From assembly GCA_030646755.1 (NCBI GenBank), contig JAUSKU010000081.1, forward strand, positions 1-41,642: 41,642 nucleotides of DNA. The letters run 5' to 3'. Below are positions 6,448 to 15,733 of this stretch, in pieces; positions within the stretch are counted from its first letter, which is position 1; each line of letters begins with the position of its first letter. Below the pieces are notes generated by a model. The model was not told the origin of the DNA. It saw nothing but the letters and a program-made list of their open reading frames with translations, and searched no databases. This DNA comes from Deltaproteobacteria bacterium (GTDB lineage: Bacteria; Desulfobacterota; JAENJC01). A program made the position numbers and the translations under genes.

Positions 6448-9400
6448 ATGAAACTCTCCGACCTCCTGGACAAACAGGTAATCCTCCCAAACCTTCGGGC
6501 CAAAGACAAAAAAGGGGCACTGGAAGAGATGGTCAGGGCTCTCAACAAGGCAGGGAAGGTAAAAGAGCCAGGAGCAGTCCTTAATCTGCTTTTGGAGAGA
6601 GAGGCCCTCGACACAACGGCCTTCGGCCAGGGGGTGGCATTTCCTCATGCAAGGATAGACGGGCTGAAAGAGCCTGTGGCAGTCCTGGGCATCTCCAGAA
6701 GAGGTGTTGATTTCAAGGCGAAAGATGGCCACCCTGTTTACCTCTTTTTCCTTTTTCTAACTCCCACAGAAGAGACAGAACTTCATCTCCAGATTCTCTC
6801 CGAGTCTGCCTCCATATTTACAGACAAGATGCTTTATCATTCTATTCGTAAATCCAAGAGCGCGGCATCAGCGCTAACCCTGATTCTCCACCATGAAAAG
6901 GGCGGGAAGGAGGCTTTCTACCCGCTACCAGTTGATAAGTTATACGAGGAGCTAAGGACAAGCCCGGCTGGGCTTTCTGATGAAGAGGCCGCAATCCGTC
7001 TTGAAAGATACGGCCCCAATCTCCTTCGAGAGATCAAAGGAAAGTCTCTCGTCCTGCGGTTTTCCGAGAACCTTTATAATCTTCTTGCCATCCTTTTGTG
7101 GGTCGGTGGTGTTCTCTCATTTGTGGCAGACATGCCTGAATTGGGATGGGCAATATTCGCAGTGATAATCATAAATGCCGTCTTCAGCTTCTGGCAGGAA
7201 TACAGGGCGGAAAGGGCACTGGATGCACTAAAGAAGCTTCTGCCCCGCAAGTCAAGGGTCTTGCGAAACGGTGCAGAAAAAGAGATATCTGCTGAAGAGC
7301 TGGTTCCAGGAGACATCATTCTCCTCGATGAAGGGGACAGCATTTCCGCAGATGCGAGGCTGATAGAGGCCTCCAATATGAGAGTCGACAATTCAGCCCT
7401 CACAGGGGAGTCTAAGCCTATTTACAAGATGGCTGAGGCTGTTGCAGATGGGAAGGCGTTCATTTGGACAGAGCTCCCGAATCTGGTATTTGCAGGGACT
7501 ACTGTGGCGTCAGGGACTGGGAGGGCTGCTGTAATAGCCACCGGGATGCACACTGAGATAGGCAGGATTGCGTCGCTTACCCAGGAGCTGAAGGAGGACA
7601 AGAGTCCCCTGCAGATCGAGATTGAAAAGGTCACAAAGATAGTCACCTACATTGCTGTGACAATGGGTGTTGCCTTCTTTTTCCTCGGCACCTACATAGG
7701 CCACCTGAGCCTGACCGCAGCATTCATATTTGCCATAGGGATCATAGTTGCAAACGTCCCAGAGGGGCTTCTTCCAACAGTATCTCTGTCCCTGGCAATG
7801 GCTGTTCAGAGGATGGTCAAGAGGAATGCCATCATAAAGAGGCTTTCGTCAGTTGAGACCCTCGGGTGTACAACGGTCATCTGTACTGATAAGACAGGGA
7901 CCCTTACAACCAACGCTATGACAGTCACAAAGGTGTGGGTCAACGGGAAGGTGAGCGATGTAAGCGGCATAAGATATGAGCCGGGGGGTGAGTTTTATCA
8001 AAAAGGGGTTGCCCTTTCCAGGCTTGAAATCAGGGAAAAGGGGATGTACCTTCTCTTCGATTCCTCTGTACTCTGCAACAATGCAGGCGTGGTCCCACCG
8101 CGTCAGAAGGGAGAGCAGTGGGGAATTACAGGAGACCCGACTGAGGCAGCCATGCTTGTCATGGCAGCCAAGGGCGGGCTTGACATTGAGGCAAGAAGAA
8201 AGGCGTTGCCAAGGGTTGGACAGCTCCCCTTCGATTCCATAAGGAAGATGATGACGTCGGTTAATATGGTTGAAGGAAAACCGGTGGCATTCACAAAGGG
8301 CGCTCCAAAAGAGACCCTCGCATTTTGCACCCATATCCTTATGGGGAATGAGATAGTACCGTTCACAGAGCAGTTGAAAGAGGAGGTGCTTGCTGAAAAC
8401 GACTCCCAGGCCAGCGAAGGGTTGAGGGTCCTGGCAGTAGCCTACAGGCCTCTTGATTTCTCGGACGGGTTTACAGTTGGAAACACTGAGAAGGATCTTA
8501 TCTTCATAGGGCTTGTCGGGATGATGGACCCTCCAAGGGCGGAGGTCCCTGATGCATTGGAGCTTTGCCACAGGGCAGGGATAAGGGTAATCATGATCAC
8601 GGGGGATTATGGGCTCACAGCCCTCTCAATCTCAAAAAAAATAGGGCTTACAAAGACTCCAAACCCAAGGGTCATAACAGGACTGGAACTGGCTGAGATG
8701 GATGATGAGGCCCTTAAAAAGACATTACTGGCTGAAGAGGTGGTATTTGCCAGGGTCTCCCCTGAGCACAAGATGAGGATAGTCTCAACTCTCAAAGAGA
8801 TGGATCATGTGGTTGCAGTGACAGGGGATGGAGTAAACGACGCCCCTGCCTTAAAGAAGGCGGACATAGGCATCGCCATGGGGATAAGGGGTTCTGATGT
8901 GGCAAAAGAGGCTGCTGCCATGATCCTGACTGACGACAACTTTGCATCCATTGTAGCGGCCATTGAGGAAGGTAGGGCGGTATACGCGAACATAAAGAAG
9001 TTTGTCACATACATATTTGCCAGCAACATCCCGGAGATAGTCCCGTTCATTGCCTTCGTACTCTTCAGGATACCCCTGCCGCTGACAGTCATGCAGATAT
9101 TGGCAGTAGACCTTGGAACTGATCTCGTCCCTGCCCTTGGTCTTGGGACCGAACCCCCGGAGCCCGGCACCATGGACAGACCGCCAAGGCCAAAAAACAA
9201 GAGGCTCCTTGATGCTCCACTTTTATTAAGGGCATACTGTTTTCTTGGGCCTATGGAGGCCCTTGCATGCATGTCAGGTTTCTTCTTCATCTACTACCAG
9301 CATGGCTGGATGCCTGGAATGGAGATGGCGGACTCTGGGTTGATTTATGCAACGGCAACAACCATGACACTTGCAGGGATTGTGGCGACCCAGATCGGAA

Positions 9401-9654
9401 ACGTCTTCGCTTGCAGGACAGAAAGGGAATCGGTCTTTAAAGTAGGCCTTTTCAGAAACAGGCTTGTCCTGTGGGGAATAGCCTCAGAGCTGACCATAAT
9501 TACGCTCCTTATCTATACGCCTTTCCTGCAAAGGATATTCGGCCTTGCACCGCTTGGGATAAAGGAATGGGGCTTCCTGTTTGCCTTTACGCCGGTTATA
9601 TTATTGGCTGAGGAGGGAAGGAAGTGGATTATCAGAACCAGGAAAAAGGGCTAA
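6448..9654 (+). CDS. PTS EIIA (PtsN-type) domain fused to a Na+/K+-ATPase-like P-type ATPase
   Basis: A 1068-aa protein. Residues 1-150 form a complete type-2 PTS EIIA domain, with the phosphorylatable histidine at H67 in VAFPHARI. The rest is a full P2-type ATPase: cation-ATPase N-terminal domain (about 165-215), TGES (about 319-322), M4 PEGLLPTV (about 438), phosphorylation site DKTGTLT (D481), KGAP nucleotide-binding motif, MITGD, TGDGVNDAP, and M5/M6 segments SNIPEIVPF and DLGTDLVPALGLGTE. The M4-M6 motifs resemble animal Na+,K+-ATPase (PEGLLATV, DLGTD) more than SERCA pumps, suggesting Na+ or K+ as substrate. In Proteobacteria EIIANtr controls K+ transport according to phosphorylation state; here such control would be built in (inference). 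No good Shine-Dalgarno precedes the ATG, but the EIIA domain is complete from it. Confidence 0.9.
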   Translation: MKLSDLLDKQVILPNLRAKDKKGALEEMVRALNKAGKVKEPGAVLNLLLEREALDTTAFGQGVAFPHARIDGLKEPVAVLGISRRGVDFKAKDGHPVYLFFLFLTPTEETELHLQILSESASIFTDKMLYHSIRKSKSAASALTLILHHEKGGKEAFYPLPVDKLYEELRTSPAGLSDEEAAIRLERYGPNLLREIKGKSLVLRFSENLYNLLAILLWVGGVLSFVADMPELGWAIFAVIIINAVFSFWQEYRAERALDALKKLLPRKSRVLRNGAEKEISAEELVPGDIILLDEGDSISADARLIEASNMRVDNSALTGESKPIYKMAEAVADGKAFIWTELPNLVFAGTTVASGTGRAAVIATGMHTEIGRIASLTQELKEDKSPLQIEIEKVTKIVTYIAVTMGVAFFFLGTYIGHLSLTAAFIFAIGIIVANVPEGLLPTVSLSLAMAVQRMVKRNAIIKRLSSVETLGCTTVICTDKTGTLTTNAMTVTKVWVNGKVSDVSGIRYEPGGEFYQKGVALSRLEIREKGMYLLFDSSVLCNNAGVVPPRQKGEQWGITGDPTEAAMLVMAAKGGLDIEARRKALPRVGQLPFDSIRKMMTSVNMVEGKPVAFTKGAPKETLAFCTHILMGNEIVPFTEQLKEEVLAENDSQASEGLRVLAVAYRPLDFSDGFTVGNTEKDLIFIGLVGMMDPPRAEVPDALELCHRAGIRVIMITGDYGLTALSISKKIGLTKTPNPRVITGLELAEMDDEALKKTLLAEEVVFARVSPEHKMRIVSTLKEMDHVVAVTGDGVNDAPALKKADIGIAMGIRGSDVAKEAAAMILTDDNFASIVAAIEEGRAVYANIKKFVTYIFASNIPEIVPFIAFVLFRIPLPLTVMQILAVDLGTDLVPALGLGTEPPEPGTMDRPPRPKNKRLLDAPLLLRAYCFLGPMEALACMSGFFFIYYQHGWMPGMEMADSGLIYATATTMTLAGIVATQIGNVFACRTERESVFKVGLFRNRLVLWGIASELTIITLLIYTPFLQRIFGLAPLGIKEWGFLFAFTPVILLAEEGRKWIIRTRKKG

Positions 9655-9711
9655 TCTCTTTTCTTAGCGTATAAGCCGCCTGCTTTACAGACCAGATACA
9701 ATAAAGCACTT

Positions 9712-9979
9712 CTGAGAAACTACCAGATGCCAGCCGTATTTTTTGTCTATAACGTCTCTCTTCTCCTGCATAAGGACCTTTCATCCTCTAAGCACAGCGG
9801 CATCAGGGCATATTTCAACGAGCATTTTGTAAAGACCGATAAAATCAGTATTGAGGCCGACAGATTCTATTCCAGCAGGTTCGAGTTCCGCCAGAAAAGC
9901 GACTAAGGTTATGCAATGGATGAAAAAGGCTGAAACATTTATTCAAGAAATAGAGGCGGGAATTGAAAAAAAGGTGTGA
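9712..9979 (+). pseudogene. decayed HEPN-domain gene fragment
   Basis: A frame from about 9712 to a TAA at 9904 encodes a recognisable piece of the small HEPN family (SSSKHSGIRAYFNEHFVK, then FYSSRFEFRQKSD). The typical C-terminal helix (QWMKKAETFIQEIE) follows in another frame, ending at 9979. The N-terminus and a start codon are missing. The rest of the 480-base gap between the ATPase and the lipoprotein holds nothing I can identify. Confidence 0.65.
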
Positions 9980-10134
9980 TTTTTTGAAGCATCATTTGAG
10001 TAAGCTTCTCCATGAATACCTACTGGACGGGAAGATGCGGGAGGATTGCTGAGGTTGGCGGCGGGGAGCTGTTTTAAAATAAATCCCGTTTATTTGCGTT
10101 TATTTATGGTACCAAAATTTCCAACCGCAATACA

Positions 10135-11376
10135 CTAAGGATCAGACCAGATAACGTCGTATAATGAATTGCTCGTTTCTGAATTTTGGCTTGTCCATGT
10201 CACTCCATCTGGAGAGGTTAAAACAGTGCCGGATTCCCCAACCGCAATAAACTGCCCATCAGCCCAAATGACTTCAACCAGCGAATTGCTGGTTCCCGAA
10301 GCCTGGGTCGTCCAAGTCACTCCGTCAGGTGAAGTTATTATAGTACCGGAACTCCCAACAGCTACGAATTTGTCGCCTGACCATGTAACTCCTGATAGCG
10401 AATTAGTTGTTCCCGAAACTTGGGTTGTCCAGGTTACCCCGTCAGGTGAAGTTATTATGGCGCCGGAATTTAAGGCCGCTACAAGCTGATTGCCGGACCA
10501 TGTAACCCCTAATATGCTATAACTCGTTCCCGAAGCCTGAGTTGCCCAGTTTACTCCGTCAGGGGAAATAAGGATAGTGCCTGAACTCCCAAATGCCACA
10601 AACTGGTTCCCGGCCCATACAAGTCCATTCAGCCAATTGCTGGTCCCCGAAATCTGGGCTGTCCAAGTTATTCCGTCTGGAGAAATAATGATTTTACCAA
10701 AACCTCCAGCGGCAACAAATTGGCTTCCAGACCATGCAACACCACGCAACCCATTAGCTTCGCTCGTTCCCAACCCCGGATCACGGCTTGTCCATGTCAC
10801 TCCATCTGGAGAGGTAATAACGTCGGCGTAAATAAGGCCGCCGACAGCAACATATTGACTCCCGGACCATACAATCCCTAAAATAAAGTCACTAATCCCG
10901 GAACTCTGGCTTGCCCAATTCACCCCATCCGGAGTGGTTATAACAGCCCCAGATGCCCCAACTGCAACAAACTGGCTACCGGTAGAACCGCCAGCGGCCT
11001 CCGGCGATGCGCTAACCTGGGCAGATTCTACTGATTCCCCATCGGCATTCACGGCGGTTACAATATAGTAATAAGTAGTGCCGTTGGTAAGACCTGTATG
11101 GATATAAGGGCTGGTGACCTTGGAAATATTTGTGCCGTTGGTTTTGGTAACACCTGATGTGTTTGACCAGTAAATATTATACGATGTTGCGCCTGAAACA
11201 TCATTCCAACGTATTGTCGCCTGACCGTTTCCTGGTGTAGCAGAAACTCCTGCAGGAGCCTCAGGTTGTGGTTCGTCTGTAGTTCCTAAAGTATCGCCGC
11301 ACCCTGGCAGCAGCAGCCCCAGAAACAAAAAACTGCAAATCAATAACCAATAAAAGTCCTTACTCAACGGTGTCAT
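10135..11376 (-). CDS. lipoprotein with Fn3 domain and seven-repeat beta-propeller
   Basis: A 413-aa protein. A signal peptide ends in a lipobox (LLPGC, Cys about 26), followed by a fibronectin type III domain (about 38-122, with the YNIYWSN and TYYYIVTAVNADG strands). Seven repeats of about 38-44 residues then run to the C-terminus. Each has the pattern F-V-A-V-G...I-TSPDG-V-T-W...GVTWS. Seven copies match a seven-bladed BNR/sialidase-like propeller. It is a surface or periplasmic protein; a ligand-binding or adhesion role is possible but unproven. The high identity between repeats at DNA level indicates recent duplication. It lies alone between two intergenic gaps. Confidence 0.85.
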   Translation of the reverse strand: MTPLSKDFYWLLICSFLFLGLLLPGCGDTLGTTDEPQPEAPAGVSATPGNGQATIRWNDVSGATSYNIYWSNTSGVTKTNGTNISKVTSPYIHTGLTNGTTYYYIVTAVNADGESVESAQVSASPEAAGGSTGSQFVAVGASGAVITTPDGVNWASQSSGISDFILGIVWSGSQYVAVGGLIYADVITSPDGVTWTSRDPGLGTSEANGLRGVAWSGSQFVAAGGFGKIIISPDGITWTAQISGTSNWLNGLVWAGNQFVAFGSSGTILISPDGVNWATQASGTSYSILGVTWSGNQLVAALNSGAIITSPDGVTWTTQVSGTTNSLSGVTWSGDKFVAVGSSGTIITSPDGVTWTTQASGTSNSLVEVIWADGQFIAVGESGTVLTSPDGVTWTSQNSETSNSLYDVIWSDP

Positions 11377-11501
11377 AGGGAAGCTCCTTTTAAAAAGCGG
11401 TGAGCAAGGCTGCTAAATTACCAAAGGTTTATCAGGCTGTCAAGGTGCCAAACAGGTTAGTTGTAAACAGTAATTGTAAGGGTTTATAGGAAAGAGACAG
11501 G

Positions 11502-11583
11502 TGCCGAAGGTGGGAATCGAACCCACACAGCTTTCGCCACACCCCCCTTAAACGTGCGCGTCTACCAATTCCACCACTTCAGG
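11502..11583 (-). tRNA. tRNA-Leu (anticodon reads AAG), possibly degenerate
   Basis: An 82-nt class II tRNA. It has a D-arm with GGTGGAATTGGTAGACGC, a long variable arm with a GAAA loop, a T-arm GTGGG-TTCGATT-CCCAC and a 3' acceptor CTTCGGC plus A73, followed by CCT rather than CCA. Aligning the anticodon loop as TTAAGGG gives anticodon AAG (Leu, CUU). The anticodon stem then has a G-G mismatch, and the acceptor first pair is C-C. It may be a derivative of a GAG-reading tRNA-Leu. It is either functional with inosine modification or a decaying copy. Confidence 0.75.
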
Positions 11584-11640
11584 GAGTAAATGGGAGGTTC
11601 CCATTTTCCTATACGTATCTGACGGACTAGATCATCTCTT

Positions 11641-12390
11641 TCATTTCAGCTCCAAGGTCATCCACATGGTCGTGTCCGCCCTGCGCCAGAACGATCCTGA
11701 GACAGTAGCAACCTTGAAAACTGTCAGAACTTCGATAGGTACAGCTTTTCCTGCCTTTTTCCTGTAATAAGACGCTACGTTCCTGGCCCTTTCACTGGCA
11801 ACCCTTTCCTTTTTATCCGGCGTCCCCTTGCTGTCGGACCAGGTGACGATCTCCACCGTTGAAGGCTTCTCCTCCCTTATCCTCACAGCATTCTCTCGCA
11901 GCTTGGACAGCTCGGCCCTCGAAAGGTCCTCTACCCTGGCCTTCCCTAAAGGAAAGGACACGCTCTTAAGCGCAACCTTTTTCGTGGCATTGATGCTCCT
12001 TATCCTATTGTCCAGATCGTCTATCTTTCTTACCAGACCGTTCATATCCTCGGCGCTAACGGCCTTAACGCCGAGCGTCATCTGGGGCTGGGGCTCGGTC
12101 CTCCTTTCCAACTCCAGGGTGGACTTTTCAATCTTTTCCACACGCTCCGAAAGGAAAGTTAAAACCGCGGGATCAGCCTTTGGAGCCTGCTCAATCCTGG
12201 ATAACCTTTCATTGAACTCCTGGTCCGTCTCTCCGGCTTTTTGCTGAAGAGCCGTCAAATCCTTCTTCATTGCATATTGAGCACACCCGGACAGAAAAAG
12301 GACCGCAGCTATAACGGACATACAGGGTAGAACTTTAGAGAACCTATTCGATCGAGAAAACTTAAAAACCGAACGACAAACAGCAATCAT
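11641..12390 (-). CDS. OmpA-family lipoprotein
   Basis: A 249-aa lipoprotein. The start chosen is the ATG at 12390, preceded by GAGGAGGATATAC; the frame extends five codons further to a TTG that lacks support. A signal segment ends at a lipobox (LFLSGC). It is followed by a charged coiled-coil region (about 45-135) and a C-terminal OmpA-like peptidoglycan-binding domain, from SFPLGKARVEDLS through SDSKGTPDKKERVASERARNVASYY. Such proteins tether the outer membrane to the wall. The domain lacks the canonical NGHTD-type strand (here EIVTWSDSKG), so binding may differ. It stands alone, convergent with nothing, beside the tRNA. Confidence 0.75.
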   Translation of the reverse strand: MIAVCRSVFKFSRSNRFSKVLPCMSVIAAVLFLSGCAQYAMKKDLTALQQKAGETDQEFNERLSRIEQAPKADPAVLTFLSERVEKIEKSTLELERRTEPQPQMTLGVKAVSAEDMNGLVRKIDDLDNRIRSINATKKVALKSVSFPLGKARVEDLSRAELSKLRENAVRIREEKPSTVEIVTWSDSKGTPDKKERVASERARNVASYYRKKAGKAVPIEVLTVFKVATVSGSFWRRADTTMWMTLELK

Positions 12391-12560
12391 GTATATCCTC
12401 CTCAAATTATTATATTCACTATAGCGGCCCCTAAAATAGCGCTCAAAATACTATGTATGACTCCGGTGTCAATAATGCAAAACATTTAACCCTCAGAGCA
12501 GCCTTTCCCTGCTCATGGTCGGGATTATCGCACTTGGTTTTTACAAAATCCAAATCTTTA

Positions 12561-13688
12561 TCATAGTATCACCAGGTCATCCCTGTGTATAACCTCGTCG
12601 CAGTACTTATAACCGAGTATCTCCTCAATCCTGCTGCTCCTGTGCCCCATTATGAGGAGTATCTCCGCATGGGTGTATCCTGCAAGCCCCTGGGCAAACT
12701 TCTTCCCTTCTTTATCTTCAAGCAGAACCGCATCCCCAATACCAAAGTCACCCTCAACACCAACAATACCCGTAGGAAGGAGGCTTTTCCCTTTGCTGGT
12801 CAGTGCATCCTTCGCTCCATCGTCCACGACGATCTTCCCTTTGGACTTAAGGACAGTGGCAATCCAGTGTTTCCTGCTTGTAAGCTTTTCGCTCTGCGGA
12901 AGGAAGAGCGTCCCTACCTTTTCAGAGGCAAATACCTTCTCGACATTAACCATATCCCTTCCGCTGGCGATTATGGTAGCTATTCCCACGGTAGAGGCCT
13001 TCTTGGCAGCCTGTATCTTTGTAATCATCCCCCCTGTGGCTATGGACGTCCCAATACCTCCTGCCATGTGCTCTATATGGCTGTCTATCTTCTCTACCAA
13101 ATAGATCAGGTTCGCGTCCGCGTGGGAACGAGGGTCCTTGTCATAGAGGCCGTCAGTATCGGTCAATATCAGGAGAAGGTCCGCATCTATCAACCCTGCA
13201 ACAAGGGCGGACAGGTTGTCATTATCCCCGAACTTTATCTCGTCCACCACAACGGTGTCGTTTTCGTTTATAATCGGGACAACACCATAAGATAGAAGGG
13301 TAAAGAGGGTATTCCTTGCGTTCAGATAGCGGTGCCTGCTGCTCAGGTCCTCATGCGTCAGAAGGACCTGGGCCACATTCAGGTCATGAGATGCGAATAC
13401 CCGTTCGTACCTCCCCATCAAGGAACTCTGTCCTGCTGCTGCGGCAGCCTGCTTTTCCGGTATGCTCTTCGGCCTCTCAGTCAATCCCAGCTTGCCCATA
13501 CCCGCTGCAACGGCTCCGGATGTCACAAGGGCCACTTCGACGCCCCTGTTTCGAAGCTTGAAAACCTCCAGGGCAAGGCCCTTGAATGCTGTTTCGTTGA
13601 GCGTACCGTTGCCCTGAGTAAGGACAGCGCTCCCGACCTTGATGGCAACCCTTTTAGTCCTTTTTATGGTTTCTCTTCTTATCTCCAC
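12561..13688 (-). CDS. proB: glutamate 5-kinase
   Basis: A 375-aa enzyme that phosphorylates L-glutamate to gamma-glutamyl phosphate, the first step of proline synthesis. The amino-acid kinase domain (about 8-260) shows VGSAVLTQGNG, TSGAVAAGM, INENDTVVVDEIKFGDND and the TGGMITKIQAAK segment. A C-terminal PUA domain (about 280-370) includes LPTGIVGVEGDFG. Length is normal for the two-domain form. It starts with GTG at 13688, with AGGTGATTAA just upstream. proA is not adjacent in the window. The promoter region is shared divergently with the cation exporter gene. Confidence 0.95.
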   Translation of the reverse strand: MEIRRETIKRTKRVAIKVGSAVLTQGNGTLNETAFKGLALEVFKLRNRGVEVALVTSGAVAAGMGKLGLTERPKSIPEKQAAAAAGQSSLMGRYERVFASHDLNVAQVLLTHEDLSSRHRYLNARNTLFTLLSYGVVPIINENDTVVVDEIKFGDNDNLSALVAGLIDADLLLILTDTDGLYDKDPRSHADANLIYLVEKIDSHIEHMAGGIGTSIATGGMITKIQAAKKASTVGIATIIASGRDMVNVEKVFASEKVGTLFLPQSEKLTSRKHWIATVLKSKGKIVVDDGAKDALTSKGKSLLPTGIVGVEGDFGIGDAVLLEDKEGKKFAQGLAGYTHAEILLIMGHRSSRIEEILGYKYCDEVIHRDDLVIL

Positions 13689-13821
13689 TTAATCACCTGT
13701 AACATATATCCTTTTGTCCATTTTTATTGCGATTTTAAGTCCAGTCCTGCCTCAAGTCAACCAAAATAAAGATATCTTATCGCCGTTTGACAAAACTGAC
13801 CCGAAAGGTTATTTTAATGCA

Positions 13822-14724
13822 ATGGTATCGCATGTTGAAAAAAGGCTTCTCTGGGCCATTGGAGTGACTCTCCTCATCCTTGTGGGAGAGGTTATAGGCG
13901 GACTGCTAAGCAACTCCCTGGCCCTTTTGAGTGACGCGGGACATGTCCTTACAGACACACTGGCACTCTCCCTGAGTCTCATAGCATCCATCATTACCCA
14001 CAGACCAGCAGGAAGAACGGCAACTTATGGATACCACAGGATGGGGGTCTTGGCTGCATCCATAAACGGCGTTATCCTTGTCGGCGTGGCCCTGTTTATT
14101 TTCATTGAGGCGTATCAGAGGTTTATTTCCCCTCCAGCCGTAGAGACAAGTCTCATGCTTGTAATCGCATCCATCGGTCTTGCAGGAAACCTTGTCATGG
14201 CCTGGTTTTTAAAAGGAGAGCACCATGACCTTAACATAAAGAGCGCATGGCTGCATGTGGTAAGCGATACCATCTCATCCGTAGGTGTAATTATAGCAGG
14301 CCTTGTGATACTATACACGGGGTGGAGGATTGCCGACCCCATTGCCAGTCTTGTTGTTGGGGTGTTAGTTATTGCAGGCGGGATCAGGGTCCTTCGGGAA
14401 GCCCTCCATATATTCCTGGAGTTGACCCCCCGCGGCTTTGATATAGAGGGCATATCCAGGGAGATTGCCGGATTCCCGGAGATCCTTGGTGTTCACGATG
14501 TCCATATCTGGACCATTGCCCCTGGAGTTACGGCATTAACGGCCCACCTGTGGGTCCATGACCAAGGCCTCGGTTCCGCTGACGGGTTAAGGGAAAAGGT
14601 CGAACACAAGCTGGCCCACCTGGGAATAAAACATACGGTGCTTCAGATGGAGTGCGCGGAGTGTTACAACGGCGGTCTTTACTGCCAGATACAGACCGGG
14701 ATGTCAAGCACTCATGAACATTAA
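13822..14724 (+). CDS. cation diffusion facilitator (Zn/Co/Cd exporter)
   Basis: A 300-aa CDF family proton antiporter of the CzcD/ZitB type. It has six predicted helices. The metal-site residues sit in LSDAGHVLTDTLAL (TM2, HxxxD) and AWLHVVSDTISS (TM5, HxxxD). A cytoplasmic C-terminal domain begins at about 205 (ILGVHDVHIWTI). The tail carries MECAECYNGG and a final HEH, possible extra metal ligands. The ATG at 13822 is preferred because the N-terminus then matches the family; the frame is open upstream to 13714 without a good start. It overlaps trmL by 11 bases, suggesting translational coupling. Confidence 0.9.
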   Translation: MVSHVEKRLLWAIGVTLLILVGEVIGGLLSNSLALLSDAGHVLTDTLALSLSLIASIITHRPAGRTATYGYHRMGVLAASINGVILVGVALFIFIEAYQRFISPPAVETSLMLVIASIGLAGNLVMAWFLKGEHHDLNIKSAWLHVVSDTISSVGVIIAGLVILYTGWRIADPIASLVVGVLVIAGGIRVLREALHIFLELTPRGFDIEGISREIAGFPEILGVHDVHIWTIAPGVTALTAHLWVHDQGLGSADGLREKVEHKLAHLGIKHTVLQMECAECYNGGLYCQIQTGMSSTHEH

Positions 14725-15187
14725 AGGCGTTCCAATGCACATAGTCCTTCTTGAGCCGGAGATACCGCCAAATACGGGGAACATAGCTCGGCTCTGTGCA
14801 GCCACCGGCTCCGTCCTCCACCTTGTCGGGAAGCTCGGCTTCAGCACTGATGACCGGTACCTCAAGAGGGCGGGGCTTGACTACTGGGAGTTCGTGGATG
14901 TCCGCTACCACAAGGACATGCCTGAACTTTATAATGAGGCGGGGGAAGCCAGGTTCTTCTACCTCTCTTCAAAGGTGGAGAGGCCATACACCCGGGCATC
15001 TTTCAAGAGGGGGGATTACCTGGTCTTCGGGAAGGAGACGGCAGGACTCCCGAAGGAGATGATAGAGGCAAACATGGAAAGGGCCATAACCATCCCGATG
15101 TACAGCAAAAAAGTCAGGAGCCTTAACCTTTCAACAGCCGTTGGGATCGTGCTTTATGAGGCATTGAGGCAAGTAGATGGATTCTAA
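14714..15187 (+). CDS. trmL: tRNA (cytidine/uridine-34 2'-O)-methyltransferase
   Basis: A 157-aa SPOUT-family methyltransferase that modifies the wobble base of tRNA-Leu. Family motifs are NTGNIARLCAATG (about 20), LVFGKETAGLPKEM (about 108-120) and a knot-forming C-terminus RSLNLSTAVGIVLYEAL. Length is normal for TrmL. The ATG at 14714 lies inside the CDF gene; a second ATG seven codons on (14735) would also give a complete fold. It overlaps the following methyltransferase gene by 11 bases, so the three genes probably form one transcript. Confidence 0.93.
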   Translation: MNIKGVPMHIVLLEPEIPPNTGNIARLCAATGSVLHLVGKLGFSTDDRYLKRAGLDYWEFVDVRYHKDMPELYNEAGEARFFYLSSKVERPYTRASFKRGDYLVFGKETAGLPKEMIEANMERAITIPMYSKKVRSLNLSTAVGIVLYEALRQVDGF

Positions 15188-15707
15188 TATGACGGGGAAA
15201 GACCGGAATCCAAGCGGGCTTCTCATAGAGTATCTTTCGATTATCCCAAAGGGAAAGGCCCTTGACATAGCCTGCGGCGAGGGAAGAAATTCCATTTACC
15301 TTGCAAGGCACGGGTTTGAGGTCGAAGCTATAGATATCTCAGAAGCGGCGATCAATAGAAGTCGCGAGGCAGCGGGTGATCTGAGGATTAATTTTATTGC
15401 CGCTGACCTTGAAGGGTTCAAGATACCGGCTGATACCTGTGACCTCATCATAAACTTCAACTACCTTCAGAGGTCTCTTGTCCCTGCAATAAAGAATGGG
15501 TTGAAGAGGGGAGGATATCTCATCTTTGAGACCTATACTCTTGAACAGAAAGAATTGGGGCACCCTAAGAACCCGGAGTTTTTATTAGGGACCAATGAGC
15601 TTCTAAGGCTGTTCAGCGACCTGCACATTATCTATTACAGGGAGGGGGTTGTAGAGGAAGCAGAAAGGAAAAAGGCGGTGGCATCGCTAGTGGGAAGGAA
15701 AGTATAG
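15177..15707 (+). CDS. class I SAM-dependent methyltransferase (TehB/UbiE-like)
   Basis: A 176-aa protein with a Rossmann methyltransferase core: motif I LDIACGEGRNSIYLA (about 34-48), an acidic residue at the end of strand 2 (EAIDIS) and motif IV DLIINFNYL (about 96-104). It resembles TehB-type tellurite/thiol methyltransferases in length and the ACGxGRNS motif. The substrate cannot be inferred. Translation is coupled to trmL by an 11-base overlap; the ATG at 15189 is an alternative start. Confidence 0.8.
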   Translation: MDSNMTGKDRNPSGLLIEYLSIIPKGKALDIACGEGRNSIYLARHGFEVEAIDISEAAINRSREAAGDLRINFIAADLEGFKIPADTCDLIINFNYLQRSLVPAIKNGLKRGGYLIFETYTLEQKELGHPKNPEFLLGTNELLRLFSDLHIIYYREGVVEEAERKKAVASLVGRKV

Positions 15708-15733
15708 CGAATGGCTGCATTAGGTAGTCATCC

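Noticed and set aside
11828..13295. Long plus-strand frames opposite the OmpA-like lipoprotein and proB.
   Set aside because: Both are shadows of strongly supported minus-strand genes.
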